Below are positions 17,633 to 26,832 of a stretch of DNA of 64,000 bases, one piece after another; the first letter of the stretch is position 1, and each line of letters starts with the position of its first letter. Below the pieces are notes generated by a model that saw only the letters and a list, made by a program, of their open reading frames with translations, ran no database searches and had not been told where the DNA came from. Origin of the DNA: Natronolimnobius baerhuensis (GTDB lineage Archaea; Halobacteriota; Halobacteria; Halobacteriales; Natrialbaceae); contig NZ_MWPH01000003.1 in assembly GCF_002177135.1 (NCBI RefSeq), positions 701,644 through 765,643 of the forward strand, in the 5' to 3' direction. The translations under genes and the position numbers were made by a program.

Positions 17633-19165
17633 ATGACGGACACACACCCCCCCGAAACCGCGGACGTCCTCGTCGTTGGCAGCGGCATTGCGGGCTGTGC
17701 GGCCGCCCTCGCTGCGGCCCGCGAGGGGAGCGAGGTCGTTCTCCTCACGAAAGCCGAACGCCCCGACGGCGCGAGCACCGACTGGGCGCAGGGCGGCATC
17801 TCGACCACCCGCGGCGATCCCGAGGCGCTCAAAGAGGACATTCTCGAGGCCAGCGACGGGACCGCCGACCCCGACGCCGTCGACGTGCTCGTCGAGAACG
17901 CAGACGAGGCCGTCGAGGACGTGCTCCTCGAGACGCTGGGAATCGAGTTCGACGGCAGCGACGACGCCGACGATGACGCGTTCGACTACGCGCGCGAGGC
18001 TGCCCACTCCGAAAATCGCATTCTCCACGTCGACGCCGCGACGGGCACGCACATCTTGCGGCCGTTTTTGAACTACATCGACGAGCACGAACAGATCGAA
18101 GTGCGCCAGGATACGGCCGCCCTCGAACTCATTACCCATGAAGGGCGGGTCCACGGCGTTCTGACGGATGAACAAGCGGATGGCCATCCGATCTACGCCG
18201 GCAACACCATCCTCGCGACCGGCGGCATCGGCGCACTCTACAGCCGCTCGACCAACCCCGACGACGCGACCGGCGACGGCATCGCCATGGCCGCACTTGC
18301 CGGGGCCGAGGTCGCAGACCTCGAGTACGTGCAGTTCCATCCAACCGCCTATGCGGGTGAGAACCCGTTCTTGCTCTCGGAAGCTCTGCGCGGCGAGGGG
18401 GCCGTCCTTCGGAACGCCGAGGGCGAGCAATTCATGCCCGACTACCACCCCGACGCCGAACTCGCTCCGCGCGATGTCGTCGCCCGCGCGGTCGCAAGCG
18501 AGCGCGAGGAAACTGGTGAGGTCGTCCTGGACGTGAGTTCGCTCGAGTTCGAGGCTGAGTTCCCCGACCTTGCCGAGAACTGTCGCGACCGCGGAATCGA
18601 GGGCGACGAAATCCCAGTCGCACCCTGCGAGCACTTCCTGTGTGGCGGGATCAATGTCGACGACCGCGGGCAGACGAGTCTCGACCGCCTCTACGCCGTC
18701 GGCGAGTGCGCCCGAACCGGCGTCCACGGCGCAAACCGATTGGCGAGTACGAGCCTGCTCGAGGGACTCGTCTGGGGGCTGCGCGCAGGTACAGAGGTAG
18801 CCGACGCAGACGCTGAACCGCAGATCGTCGAAGCACCCGATCTCCGCAACAGCGACCCCGACCTCCCCGAGCGATTCGCCGCCGAGAAGTCGATCCGACT
18901 GAAGCGCACGATGGACGAGTATCTGGGCCTCGAGCGCGACCCCGAGGAAATCGCCCGCGCGAGTGGTGTGCTTCGGCGGCTCAAAGGTGAGGTCGACGCC
19001 TATATTCGAACGCGAACCGCTCGAGACCTCTACGAACTCCGGAATGCGAGCGTCGTCGCCTTGCTGATCGCGCGTGCGGCGAGCGAGAACGGCGAGTCGA
19101 AAGGGTGTCACTACGTCGTGACCGAAAACGAGGAGCAACCGGCCGAACAGCCGGCGGGCGACTAA
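17633..19165 (+). CDS. nadB: L-aspartate oxidase
   Basis: A 510-residue flavoprotein that oxidises L-aspartate to iminoaspartate for NadA. The FAD-binding start is DVLVVGSGIAGCAAALAA; STDWAQGGIS, ILATGGIGALYSRSTNP and HGANRLASTSLLEGLVWG are family motifs shared with succinate dehydrogenase flavoproteins. ATG 17633 is favoured over the long upstream open frame because it begins 2 bases after nadA and just before the FAD motif. Its TAA overlaps the nadC ATG (TAATG at 19163-19167), which suggests translational coupling. Confidence 0.96.
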   Translation: MTDTHPPETADVLVVGSGIAGCAAALAAAREGSEVVLLTKAERPDGASTDWAQGGISTTRGDPEALKEDILEASDGTADPDAVDVLVENADEAVEDVLLETLGIEFDGSDDADDDAFDYAREAAHSENRILHVDAATGTHILRPFLNYIDEHEQIEVRQDTAALELITHEGRVHGVLTDEQADGHPIYAGNTILATGGIGALYSRSTNPDDATGDGIAMAALAGAEVADLEYVQFHPTAYAGENPFLLSEALRGEGAVLRNAEGEQFMPDYHPDAELAPRDVVARAVASEREETGEVVLDVSSLEFEAEFPDLAENCRDRGIEGDEIPVAPCEHFLCGGINVDDRGQTSLDRLYAVGECARTGVHGANRLASTSLLEGLVWGLRAGTEVADADAEPQIVEAPDLRNSDPDLPERFAAEKSIRLKRTMDEYLGLERDPEEIARASGVLRRLKGEVDAYIRTRTARDLYELRNASVVALLIARAASENGESKGCHYVVTENEEQPAEQPAGD

Positions 19166-19980
19166 TGATCACCGACGCACAGGTCGAACGCTGGCTCCGC
19201 GAGGATATCGGCCACCACGACGTGACGAACGACGTTCCCGGCGAGACCACGGGTCGTCTCGTCGCCAAAGAGTCCGGCGTCGTCGCCGGCCTCGAGGCAG
19301 CGACGGCCGTCTTCGATTATCTCGGCGTTGACGTCACCGACTCGCTCGAGGATGGTACCGCCATCGAACGCGGCGACGAACTGCTTCGCGTCGAGGGGGC
19401 CGCACGCGAGGTGTTGCGGGGCGAGCGCGTCGCCGTGAATCTCGCGGGCCACGCATCGGGAATCGCAACGCGAACGCGCCGTGTCGTCGACGCCGCTCGA
19501 GTCGAATCCGACGACGTGCGGATCGCTGCAACCCGCAAGACGACGCCCGGTCTGCGGGGCCTCGAGAAACGCGCCGTCGTCGCGGGCGGCGGCGACACAC
19601 ACCGACTGAATCTCTCCCAGATGGTGATGGTCAAAGACAACCACATCGCCGAGATGGGCCTCGAGAACGCAATCGCCCACTTCCGCGAGCGAGCCTCGTT
19701 CGCGACGAAAATCGATGTCGAGGTCGAGTCGGTTGTGGATGCGCCGCGAGCGGCTGCGGCGGGTGCGGACGTTGTGTTGCTCGATAATATGACGCCCGCG
19801 CAGACGCGCGAAGCCGTCGAAGCGCTCGCATCGTACGAGGGTGTACTGGCTGAAGCCAGCGGCGGCATCACGCTCGAGGGCGTGGCCGAGTACGCCGCGA
19901 CCGGCGTCGACGTGATTTCGATGGGGTCGCTGACTCACTCCGCACCGTCGCTGGATCTGTCGTTTCGAACCGGCGAGTAG
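19165..19980 (+). CDS. nadC: Nicotinate-nucleotide pyrophosphorylase (carboxylating)
   Basis: A 271-residue quinolinate phosphoribosyltransferase, which converts quinolinate and PRPP to nicotinate mononucleotide. Motifs: LREDIGHHDVTND, LNLAGHASGIAT-type segment (residues near 90), RIAATRKTTPGLRGLEKRA, the HRLNLSQMVMVKDNHIA motif and GADVVLLDNMTP. It overlaps the nadB stop by 1 base. With nadA and nadB it gives the complete route from aspartate to NaMN. kptA follows 39 bases later on the same strand. Confidence 0.96.
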   Translation: MITDAQVERWLREDIGHHDVTNDVPGETTGRLVAKESGVVAGLEAATAVFDYLGVDVTDSLEDGTAIERGDELLRVEGAAREVLRGERVAVNLAGHASGIATRTRRVVDAARVESDDVRIAATRKTTPGLRGLEKRAVVAGGGDTHRLNLSQMVMVKDNHIAEMGLENAIAHFRERASFATKIDVEVESVVDAPRAAAAGADVVLLDNMTPAQTREAVEALASYEGVLAEASGGITLEGVAEYAATGVDVISMGSLTHSAPSLDLSFRTGE

Positions 19981-20019
19981 AGCGGGGCATCTTTTCGTCT
20001 CGAGCGCCGAATTACACCC

Positions 20020-20709
20020 ATGACGGCACCGATTCGTACCTGTCCAGCCCACGGGCCGTTCGCAGTCGATGGCAACGAGGCCGCGGATGACGCACCCGGC
20101 GATGGCTGCCCCGTCTGTGGCAACCGCGGCGAACAGGTGCTCTCCGGCGCGCGTCGACGCCAACTCTCGAAATTCGTCAGCGGCGCACTTCGACACTTTC
20201 CGGCTGATGCTGGCATTGAGGTTGACGGCCAAGGCTGGACGAGAGTTGCGGACCTCGCAAGCGCCGTCGAGCGGAAATACGAGTGGGCCGACAAACGCCA
20301 TCTCGAGGCACTCATCGACACCGATCCGAAGGGGCGATTCGAGCGGACGAGCGGGGAGGGCCGCGGGGCGGCTGATCGCGTCCGAGCCGCCTACGGCCAC
20401 TCAATCGACGTCACGCTCGAGGCGACCGAGAGCCCGGTGCCCGATACGCTCTATCACGGGACTGCGCCGCGGAATCTCGAGTCGATTCGCGCGGAGGGCC
20501 TGCAGCCGATGTCACGACAGCAGGTGCATCTCTCCGGTACTCGTCGGACTGCCCGCGCGGTCGGCGAGCGCCACACCGCTGAGCCAGTGGTTCTCGCCGT
20601 CGACGCGGCGACGATGCTCGCAGACGGCTATCGAATCGCAAAACCCGGCCGCGAGACCTACACGACCGATGTGGTGCCACCAACATATCTCTCCGTTCCA
20701 GAGTGCTAA
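20020..20709 (+). CDS. kptA: RNA 2'-phosphotransferase (Tpt1/KptA)
   Basis: A 229-residue KptA. It transfers an internal RNA 2'-phosphate to NAD+, giving ADP-ribose cyclic phosphate and nicotinamide. An N-terminal zinc ribbon (CPAHG, CPVCG) precedes the wHTH domain starting RRRQLSKFVSGALRH and the ADP-ribosyltransferase-like lobe with LYHGTAPRNLESI, the QVHLSG segment and the PVVLAVDAA strand. Conserved Arg and His residues of the family are present. Its place 39 bases after nadABC links an NAD-consuming enzyme with NAD synthesis, and co-transcription is plausible. Confidence 0.94.
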   Translation: MTAPIRTCPAHGPFAVDGNEAADDAPGDGCPVCGNRGEQVLSGARRRQLSKFVSGALRHFPADAGIEVDGQGWTRVADLASAVERKYEWADKRHLEALIDTDPKGRFERTSGEGRGAADRVRAAYGHSIDVTLEATESPVPDTLYHGTAPRNLESIRAEGLQPMSRQQVHLSGTRRTARAVGERHTAEPVVLAVDAATMLADGYRIAKPGRETYTTDVVPPTYLSVPEC

Positions 20710-20827
20710 GCGGCGATGATGTGGCTCAAGCCAGGTGGCGTCTCACTCGAGCGAGGAGACCAGTCCCCGATCTTTCGAATCTAAATGAATAGTAATTTAT
20801 AACATGCTGTCCGCTAACAGGTTTGGT

Positions 20828-21259
20828 ATGGACAGTTCCCACGAGACAGACATAGAGGCGTTCGAGGAGGGACCGATCACGCCTTCCCGAATCGCGCTGA
20901 TCGCTGCACTCTTTGACGTTGTCGCGTTCACCGCCATCGGCTATATCGCACTTGAATCGCCGCTCATCGGTGCTTTTTCCGGCCTTCTCATTGGGACCGG
21001 CGTCTACTGTTTCCTCCCGATTTTCTTCCTCTCGGAGTCTCGAGGCGGACTCGAGGCGATGGCTGACGACCGGGAGGGGAGTCCGTTCCAGTCGCTTCAC
21101 CGACTGGCAGCGGGAATGGCACTTTCGGGTGGTGGCATCATTCCGATTGCAGTGATGTTTATGGAACTGGAACCGTTTATCGCTGCGACAGCCGGGATTG
21201 TCGCCGCTGTCGCGCTCTACGTTCCGCTCGCGTTCGTGTTGCCGAACGCGAAACTGTGA
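20828..21259 (+). CDS. Membrane protein, four helices
   Basis: A 143-residue protein with an acidic cytoplasmic start (MDSSHETDIEAFEEGPITPS) and four predicted helices (roughly 22-42, 46-66, 93-113, 117-137). A TATA-like box TTATAAC at 20797-20803 lies 28 bases before the ATG, supporting ATG 20828 and a leaderless mRNA; the frame's earlier ATG at 20804 falls inside the promoter. I recognise no characterised family. Confidence 0.7.
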   Translation: MDSSHETDIEAFEEGPITPSRIALIAALFDVVAFTAIGYIALESPLIGAFSGLLIGTGVYCFLPIFFLSESRGGLEAMADDREGSPFQSLHRLAAGMALSGGGIIPIAVMFMELEPFIAATAGIVAAVALYVPLAFVLPNAKL

Positions 21260-21296
21260 ACTGCCTCGAGATCGCCGTTTCTGTGCTCCGTCCCGC

Positions 21297-21539
21297 TTAC
21301 CTGAGCAGCGAGAGAAATCGTTGCCATCCCCAGATGAGCAACCCGAAACAGACGAGCACAGTCAGCAGATACAACGGCAATGCGTCTGCGATTGGGCCGT
21401 CTGCTGGCACGAGGAGGCTCGTGTAGCCGCTCCAGTAGAGCCCCACGCCGACTGTGGCGACAACGAGCGAACCGAGGACAACAGCGGCGGCCAGCCTGTT
21501 GTCCGCAATTCGGGAGTGCTCTCGGTCGGACTCGTCCAT
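21297..21539 (-). CDS. Small two-helix membrane protein
   Basis: An 80-residue protein with a charged start (MDESDREHSRIADNR), two hydrophobic helices (about 17-37 and 51-72) and a basic end (WGWQRFLSLLR). The pattern and codon use look real, but no family is recognised. It is convergent with the gene ending at 21259, 37 bases away. Confidence 0.6.
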   Translation of the reverse strand: MDESDREHSRIADNRLAAAVVLGSLVVATVGVGLYWSGYTSLLVPADGPIADALPLYLLTVLVCFGLLIWGWQRFLSLLR

Positions 21540-21785
21540 CAGCGACAGTTTGCGACGGGTGAGTAAACCGGTTGAACCTGCAGGTTCCAGTGGCCCAACT
21601 GCTGTCTCGTTTTCCGGTCGAGGTGAACCGGCTCGTCGAACGACACGTCAGTCGTCTCCGACTGGCAACCGAACCCGGCGAGTGATTGACGTTCTCGGTT
21701 GCGCTTCCAACACCGAACTGATTCGTGTCGCGTCTCTCCAAGTACCGGCACGAGGTTTATTCCTGTCACTCCCCACCACGTAGTC

Positions 21786-24700
21786 ATGAGCAAACAGGGG
21801 GATACGACGGCACAGGCGTTCTGGGGGGATGACATAGATGATTCTGTGGCGCTCGAGCGCTACCGAACGCTCGTAAACACCGTCGACGACGGCATTTACC
21901 AACTCGACGCCGCGGGTCGGTTCGTCGCAGTCAACGACATCATTGTCGAGATGAGCGGCTACACGCGCGACGAACTGCTCAACGAGCACGTTTCTCTCGT
22001 CCTCGAGGACGGCGATATCGGCCGTATCTCGCGCAAGATTGCCGAACGTGTCCACTCCACTGAACGACTGGCCGAAACATTCGACATTGCAGTACAAACT
22101 GCCGACGGCCAGAATCGATACTGCGAGTTGCGCGTGAATCTCTTGATCGAAGACGGGACGTTCCAGGGGACAGTTGGAGTCGTCCGCGACATCACTGACA
22201 GCAAACGAACCGAACGAACGCTCGAGCACCGAGAGCAGGACCTCGAGCGTGAACGCGACGTGATCAACCAGGTTCTCGAGACCAGCCCCGTCGGTATCGT
22301 GGTGCTCGATGCTGACGGCGAAATTTTGCGACTGAACGATCGGGCGACGGACGTTCTCGAGATACCTGCCGGCGAAGCCGAGATGTACGATCCGTCGAGT
22401 CGACCGGTCTACACCGAATCTGGTGACCCGATCCCGGCCGATGACCACCCCTTCGCACAGACGTTGCAGACTGGCGAACCAGTGTACGACGAGGTGCTCC
22501 AGATCGAACTGCCGGACGGTACCCGTCGCTGGCTTTCGGTTAACGCCGCACCGCTTTTCGATGAGAGCGGTGAGATCGACCGAGTCGTCACGGCCGGCGA
22601 GGACATCACTCATATCAAAGCCCGAGAGCAGGAACTCGAGACGGAACTCGAGGAAATCTTCGGTCGGGTTTCTGACGCGTTCTACGCGGTCGACGACGAG
22701 TTTCAATTCACGCACGTCAACGAACGCGCCGAAGAGCTTCTGCAACAGTCACAGGACGAACTGATCGGCAAACAACTCTGGGATGTCTTCCCATCGGCCG
22801 CCGAGATCGACGACGTTTGGGACGCCTTTCAGACGGCACTGGACGACCAGGAGCCGACCAGTTACGAACTCTACTACGAGACGCTCGATTTCTGGGTCGA
22901 GGCGAACCTGTACCCCTCCGAGACCGGTATCTCGGTCTACTTCCGCGACGTGACCGAACGCAAGGCACGTGAACAGGCACTCGAATCGTCCGAGCGCCGG
23001 TATCGAACGCTCGCGGAGTACTTCCCAAACGGGCTGGTAACGCTGTTCGATCACGACCTCGAGTACACGCTGGCGGCGGGACAGGGATTCGACCGTATCC
23101 CCGTCGAGCCGAACGACCTGGAAGGACAGCAGTTCCACGACGTCTGGCCGGACGAAACCGCTGCCGACCTCGAGCCCGCGTTCCAGGCGGCACTCGAGGG
23201 CGAAGAGAAATCGGTGGAACTCGAGTACGCCGGCCGAGAGTGGGTACTCCACGGAGTTCCGATCACCGACGAGCGCGGCGAGGTCTTCGCGGGGATGACG
23301 ATGGCACAGGACATCACCCAGCAAAAAGAACGCGAGCGCGAGCTCGAGGACGCGAAGACGCGACTCGAGGCGGCGACGGAGGCGGGTGCAGTGGGCACGT
23401 GGGAGTGGCACGTTCAGGAAAACCGGATGGAAATCGGCCCGTCGTTCGCCAAGACGTTCGGGATCGATCCGGGCGACACAGAAGGTGGCGTTCCGCTCGA
23501 GTGGTTACTCGATGCGATCCACAAGGCAGACCGCGACCGCGTCCAGCGAAAAATCCAGGAGGCCGTCGAGTCGGGCGGGGAGTACGAAGAGGAGTACCGC
23601 GTCTGGAACGCAGCCGGCGACCTTCGCTGGGTCGTCGCACGCGGTCACGTCGAGTGTGATGAGGCAGGCAACCCGACGACGTTCCCCGGTGCGCTCACGG
23701 ACATCACGGAACGAAAGCAAGCCGAACTAGAACTGCAACAGAACAAAGAACAGTTGCAGTCGCTGTTCGAAATCCTCCCCGTTGGCGTCATCGTCGCGGA
23801 TCAGGACGGCGGAATCGTCGAGGTCAACGATGCAGCCGAGGACATTTGGGGCGGTGATGTCTTCGATGCTGACTCCCTCGAGGAGTACGACAAGTTCCCC
23901 GTCACATGGGCCGAGACGGGAGAGCGGGTCCAGCGCGACGAGTGGACGACCGCTCGCGTTCTCCAGGGCGAAGAGATAACAGAGCCACGAACCTTCGAAA
24001 TCGAGGCCATGGACGGCGAGCAGCGGATTCTCAGTGTCAAAGGGATGCCGATCCGGGATGAGTACGGAGCGGTGACCCGTGCGGTACTCACCTTGAGTGA
24101 CATCACCGAACGCCGCGAGTATCAACGGAAACTCGAGCGGACGATTGACCAACTCGAGGCATCGAACGAACGCCTTGAGCATTTCGCGTACGCGGCCAGT
24201 CACGATCTCCAGGAGCCGTTGCGGATGGTCTCGAGTTACCTCCAGTTGATCGAGAAGCGCTACAGTGACACGCTCGATGCGGACGGTGAGGAGTTTCTGG
24301 CGTTCGCTATCGATGGCGCAGATCGAATGCGCGATATGATCGACGGCCTGTTGCAGTATTCTCGCATCGAAACGCAGGGCGACCCGTTCGAACCGACCGA
24401 TCTCGAGGCCGTCCTCGACGACGTGCTCGCAGATATCCAGTTCAAAATCGAGGACACCGATGCCGATATTCGTGCTGATGATCTGCCCCGTGTAATCGGC
24501 GATGCGGGCCAGTTGCGACAGCTGTTCCAGAACCTCCTGCAAAATGCAATCGAGTACAGCGATGACGAGCCATCGCGTATCCACGTTTCTGCCGACCGTT
24601 CCGGCTCGATGTGGACGATTTCGGTTAGCGACGATGGGATCGGCATCGATCCCGCGAATCAAGACCGTATCTTCGAAGTCTTCCAACGACTGCACAGTCG

Positions 24701-24836
24701 CGCGGAATACGACGGGACGGGAATCGGCCTCGCGCTCTGTCAGCGCATCGTCGAACGCCACGACGGGGACATCTGGGTCGAGTCGGAACCCGGCGAGGGA
24801 TCGACGTTCTCGTTTACACTCCCAGCGGCCGAGTAA
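21786..24836 (+). CDS. Six-PAS soluble histidine kinase
   Basis: A 1016-residue kinase with no membrane segment. Six PAS domains can be counted by their start and linker motifs: about 25-145, 160-285, 290-405, 406-523, 527-655 and 659-775, most ending with a DIT(E/D)RK/SKR-type PAC linker followed by coiled coil. The HisKA helix carries His806 in YAASHDLQEPLRMV, the phytochrome-type H-box. The ATPase domain has NLLQNAIEYSD, DDGIGID and GTGIGLAL. ATG 21786 is supported by a TATA-like box at 21755-21763. No response regulator lies next to it, as is common for haloarchaeal orphan kinases. Confidence 0.92.
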   Translation: MSKQGDTTAQAFWGDDIDDSVALERYRTLVNTVDDGIYQLDAAGRFVAVNDIIVEMSGYTRDELLNEHVSLVLEDGDIGRISRKIAERVHSTERLAETFDIAVQTADGQNRYCELRVNLLIEDGTFQGTVGVVRDITDSKRTERTLEHREQDLERERDVINQVLETSPVGIVVLDADGEILRLNDRATDVLEIPAGEAEMYDPSSRPVYTESGDPIPADDHPFAQTLQTGEPVYDEVLQIELPDGTRRWLSVNAAPLFDESGEIDRVVTAGEDITHIKAREQELETELEEIFGRVSDAFYAVDDEFQFTHVNERAEELLQQSQDELIGKQLWDVFPSAAEIDDVWDAFQTALDDQEPTSYELYYETLDFWVEANLYPSETGISVYFRDVTERKAREQALESSERRYRTLAEYFPNGLVTLFDHDLEYTLAAGQGFDRIPVEPNDLEGQQFHDVWPDETAADLEPAFQAALEGEEKSVELEYAGREWVLHGVPITDERGEVFAGMTMAQDITQQKERERELEDAKTRLEAATEAGAVGTWEWHVQENRMEIGPSFAKTFGIDPGDTEGGVPLEWLLDAIHKADRDRVQRKIQEAVESGGEYEEEYRVWNAAGDLRWVVARGHVECDEAGNPTTFPGALTDITERKQAELELQQNKEQLQSLFEILPVGVIVADQDGGIVEVNDAAEDIWGGDVFDADSLEEYDKFPVTWAETGERVQRDEWTTARVLQGEEITEPRTFEIEAMDGEQRILSVKGMPIRDEYGAVTRAVLTLSDITERREYQRKLERTIDQLEASNERLEHFAYAASHDLQEPLRMVSSYLQLIEKRYSDTLDADGEEFLAFAIDGADRMRDMIDGLLQYSRIETQGDPFEPTDLEAVLDDVLADIQFKIEDTDADIRADDLPRVIGDAGQLRQLFQNLLQNAIEYSDDEPSRIHVSADRSGSMWTISVSDDGIGIDPANQDRIFEVFQRLHSRAEYDGTGIGLALCQRIVERHDGDIWVESEPGEGSTFSFTLPAAE

Positions 24837-25194
24837 GAGACCCGACCTATCCGCGGCGACAGCGGCGACTCTCACACCGAGGGAGTCAGTCTGGGACGAA
24901 CGAGCAGTGAATCTACTCGAGACGGTCGCTCTTGTTTTCCTCGAGTGCTCACAACAGCAAGTGAGGGGTGGGATTTGAACCACGCCCGAGAACCTGCTCG
25001 CGGCGCTCACAGAATCACGGTCTGATTCACATCCCACGTTGTGCACTCGTCACTCACGGATTGTTCTCAGCGACATGCGAGGGTTGGGATTTGAACCACC
25101 TCCAGACGGTCGCCCTCACTTTGTTCGGACGCTGCGACTGGCGTAGTTCAAATTCAAGAACGCAGTCGCTGCTCACGCATTGTTCGCAGCGACA
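24837..25194. repeat. Two extra copies of the tRNA-Leu 3' end
   Basis: No gene is seen in this 358-base gap. Bases 25076-25097 repeat, without mismatch, the last 22 bases of the adjacent tRNA-Leu gene (25195-25216), and 24960-24981 is a third copy with a few changes at its edge. Copies are 116-119 bases apart. The roughly 20 bases just outside the tRNA end are also partly repeated between copies one and two (25055-25075 and 25174-25194). Such 3'-end duplications are what tyrosine integrases leave at tRNA targets, so this is best read as remains of one or more integrated elements. Confidence 0.75.
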
Positions 25195-25278
25195 TGCGAG
25201 GGTTGGGATTTGAACCCAAGGACCCCTACGGGAGCGGGTCTTAAGCCCACCGCCGTTGGCCTGCTTGGCTACCCTCGC
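25195..25278 (-). tRNA. tRNA-Leu(UAA)
   Basis: The minus strand reads as an 84-base class II tRNA. The acceptor stem pairs GCGAGGG (25272-25278) with CCCTCGC (25196-25202), with discriminator A at 25195. The anticodon stem is GTGGG/CCCGC around loop CTTAAGA (anticodon TAA). The long variable arm is TCCCGTAGGGGTCC, and the T arm is TTGGG-TTCAAAT-CCCAA. CCA is not encoded and no intron is seen. It lacks the A-rich promoter box seen before the two other tRNAs of the window. Confidence 0.95.
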
Positions 25279-25346
25279 ACAGAAGGCACTCGCCAGTTGG
25301 CCACACGGTGGGATGTGCGTTTCGATGTGTGACGACTGCGAACGAC

Positions 25347-25691
25347 TTACCAATCGACGCTCAGCGTCCCGTCGCCGTGTGGATCCGGTGCAATCTCCTC
25401 GTCGGTGCGTCGATCAATCACGTGAATACAGCCGTCGTCTTTTTTCGCCGGACAAACCTCTGCTGCGCGAACGTTGTCCTCGAGGTCGTCCTCGTCGATG
25501 TAGTACTCGTTTGGCTGGGCCATGCCCGAGGCGAGTGACATCTCCCAGTTGTCACTGACCTCGGCGCACTTGCCCGCGCCAAAGCACTTGTTCGCCTCGA
25601 AAATGACCTTGTAGGGCTTCTCGGCGACCGGCGGTGCGTCGGCCGAGCCAACGTCGCTCGCTCGCTGAATTCCCTTTTCGTCGTCGCTCAT
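25347..25691 (-). CDS. Ferredoxin, single-cluster type
   Basis: A 114-residue protein with the pattern C-x5-C (CFGAGKC, residues 36-42) and a distant C-P pair (EVCPAKK), the arrangement of single [3Fe-4S] or [4Fe-4S] ferredoxins that serve P450s and related oxygenases. A further Cys follows in DDGCIHVID. The N-terminal 30 residues are an acidic extension. ATG 25691 is favoured over one eight codons upstream. It is an electron carrier; its partner is not visible nearby, although an SDR gene lies 48 bases upstream on the same strand. Confidence 0.83.
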   Translation of the reverse strand: MSDDEKGIQRASDVGSADAPPVAEKPYKVIFEANKCFGAGKCAEVSDNWEMSLASGMAQPNEYYIDEDDLEDNVRAAEVCPAKKDDGCIHVIDRRTDEEIAPDPHGDGTLSVDW

Positions 25692-25739
25692 TGCTCGTCT
25701 CTCCGTGGGTGGCACACTTTCAGGTTGTGGTTACCGCAA

Positions 25740-26693
25740 TCACCGCACCGATTCGGCCAGCGGCTTCGGCTCCGGCAGGCCGTAACGCACGTCCGTCAGT
25801 TCACTCGAGACGTCCCACAATTGCTGTGCCGTCTCGCGGTCGTAGGACCGATCCGAAGACCCCTGCCGTTCGGGCGTGCCACGCATGTTCATGAATCCGC
25901 CTGGGCCGTAGTAGGCGCCACCCTCGATGTCTGGTGCGGTCGCGGCGTAGAGCAGTGGCAACGCGCCCATTTCGGCTGACTGTGCAACAACGGCATTCAT
26001 GAGTTTCATCGCTGCCAGTCGGAGCTGACTGCCACGTTCCTCGGGCCCGCGAAACTGTAACTGGGTGTTCGCATAGCCCGGATGCACGGCGACGGCCTTG
26101 GCGTTCGCCTCCGCCGTGAGCAGTCGCCGCTCGAGTTCGTACGCAAAGAGGACGTTCGCGAGTTTCGACTGGGCGTAGGCGTTCCACGGGTCGTAGGACT
26201 GCTCGGACTGGAGATCGTCGAAATAGATCTCACCCTGCTCGTGAACGCCGCTCGAGACGGTGACGACTCGTGACTCCCGACCGTCCTCGAGGCCGAGATT
26301 CTCGAGTAACAGTCCTGTCAACGCGAAGTGGCCAAGATGGTTGACGCCGAACTGGGTCTCGAACCCGTCGTCGGTCTCCGAGCGCGGAATCGCCATCACG
26401 CCCGCGTTGTTGAGCAGGACATCAATATCGTCCTCGAGTCGGTCGGCAAACGAGCGGATCGACTCGAGACTGGCGAGATCACACTTTTCGACACGAATAT
26501 CGGCTGCCAGAATCTCGTCGCGAATCTCCTGGGCGGCGTCCTCGCCGCGCTCGAGGCTGCGACAGGCCATAATCACCGTTGCGCCGTTTCGAGCGAGTTC
26601 CCGGGTGGCCTCGAGGCCGATCCCGCTGTTCGCGCCGGTGATGACGACGGTTCGATCCGTCTGGTCGGGGATATCTGTAGCAGTCCAACCCAT
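25740..26693 (-). CDS. Short-chain dehydrogenase (retinol dehydrogenase-like)
   Basis: A 317-residue SDR of the retinol dehydrogenase/protochlorophyllide reductase-like type. VVITGANSGIGLEATRELA is the cofactor-binding motif, VLLNNAGVM the NNAG motif, VVTVSSGVH carries the catalytic Ser and YAQSKLANVLF the Tyr and Lys pair. ACRS after beta-2 suggests NADP preference. Start choice between ATG 26693 (MGWTATDIP) and 26699 is uncertain. The substrate is unknown. Confidence 0.87.
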   Translation of the reverse strand: MGWTATDIPDQTDRTVVITGANSGIGLEATRELARNGATVIMACRSLERGEDAAQEIRDEILAADIRVEKCDLASLESIRSFADRLEDDIDVLLNNAGVMAIPRSETDDGFETQFGVNHLGHFALTGLLLENLGLEDGRESRVVTVSSGVHEQGEIYFDDLQSEQSYDPWNAYAQSKLANVLFAYELERRLLTAEANAKAVAVHPGYANTQLQFRGPEERGSQLRLAAMKLMNAVVAQSAEMGALPLLYAATAPDIEGGAYYGPGGFMNMRGTPERQGSSDRSYDRETAQQLWDVSSELTDVRYGLPEPKPLAESVR

Positions 26694-26791
26694 AGACATC
26701 GAACGTGGTCCAGCCATCTATACGTTTGTCACCACTGCCTGTCGCTACGAACCGACCTGTGTCGAACTGGCTCGAGTGAAACGACTGGCGA

Positions 26792-26831
26792 TAGTTTTAA
26801 GCAATGGTGTAAAGTAGACTTTACTGTAAAG
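26792..26831 (+). promoter_or_regulatory. Promoter and likely operator of the DUF2178-like/HTH pair
   Basis: A TATA-like box (TAGTTTTAAG, 26792-26801) is followed by an inverted repeat GTAAAG-TAGA-CTTTAC at 26809-26824 and a third half-site GTAAAG at 26826-26831, ending one base before the ATG at 26833. A factor bound here would cover the predicted transcription start, so repression, probably by the downstream HTH protein, is a reasonable inference. Confidence 0.6.
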
Positions 26832-26832
26832 C

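Noticed and set aside
24960..25278. CRISPR-like spacing of three similar repeats
   Set aside because: Repeats match the adjacent tRNA 3' end, number only three, and are spaced about 117 bases apart; no cas gene is present.
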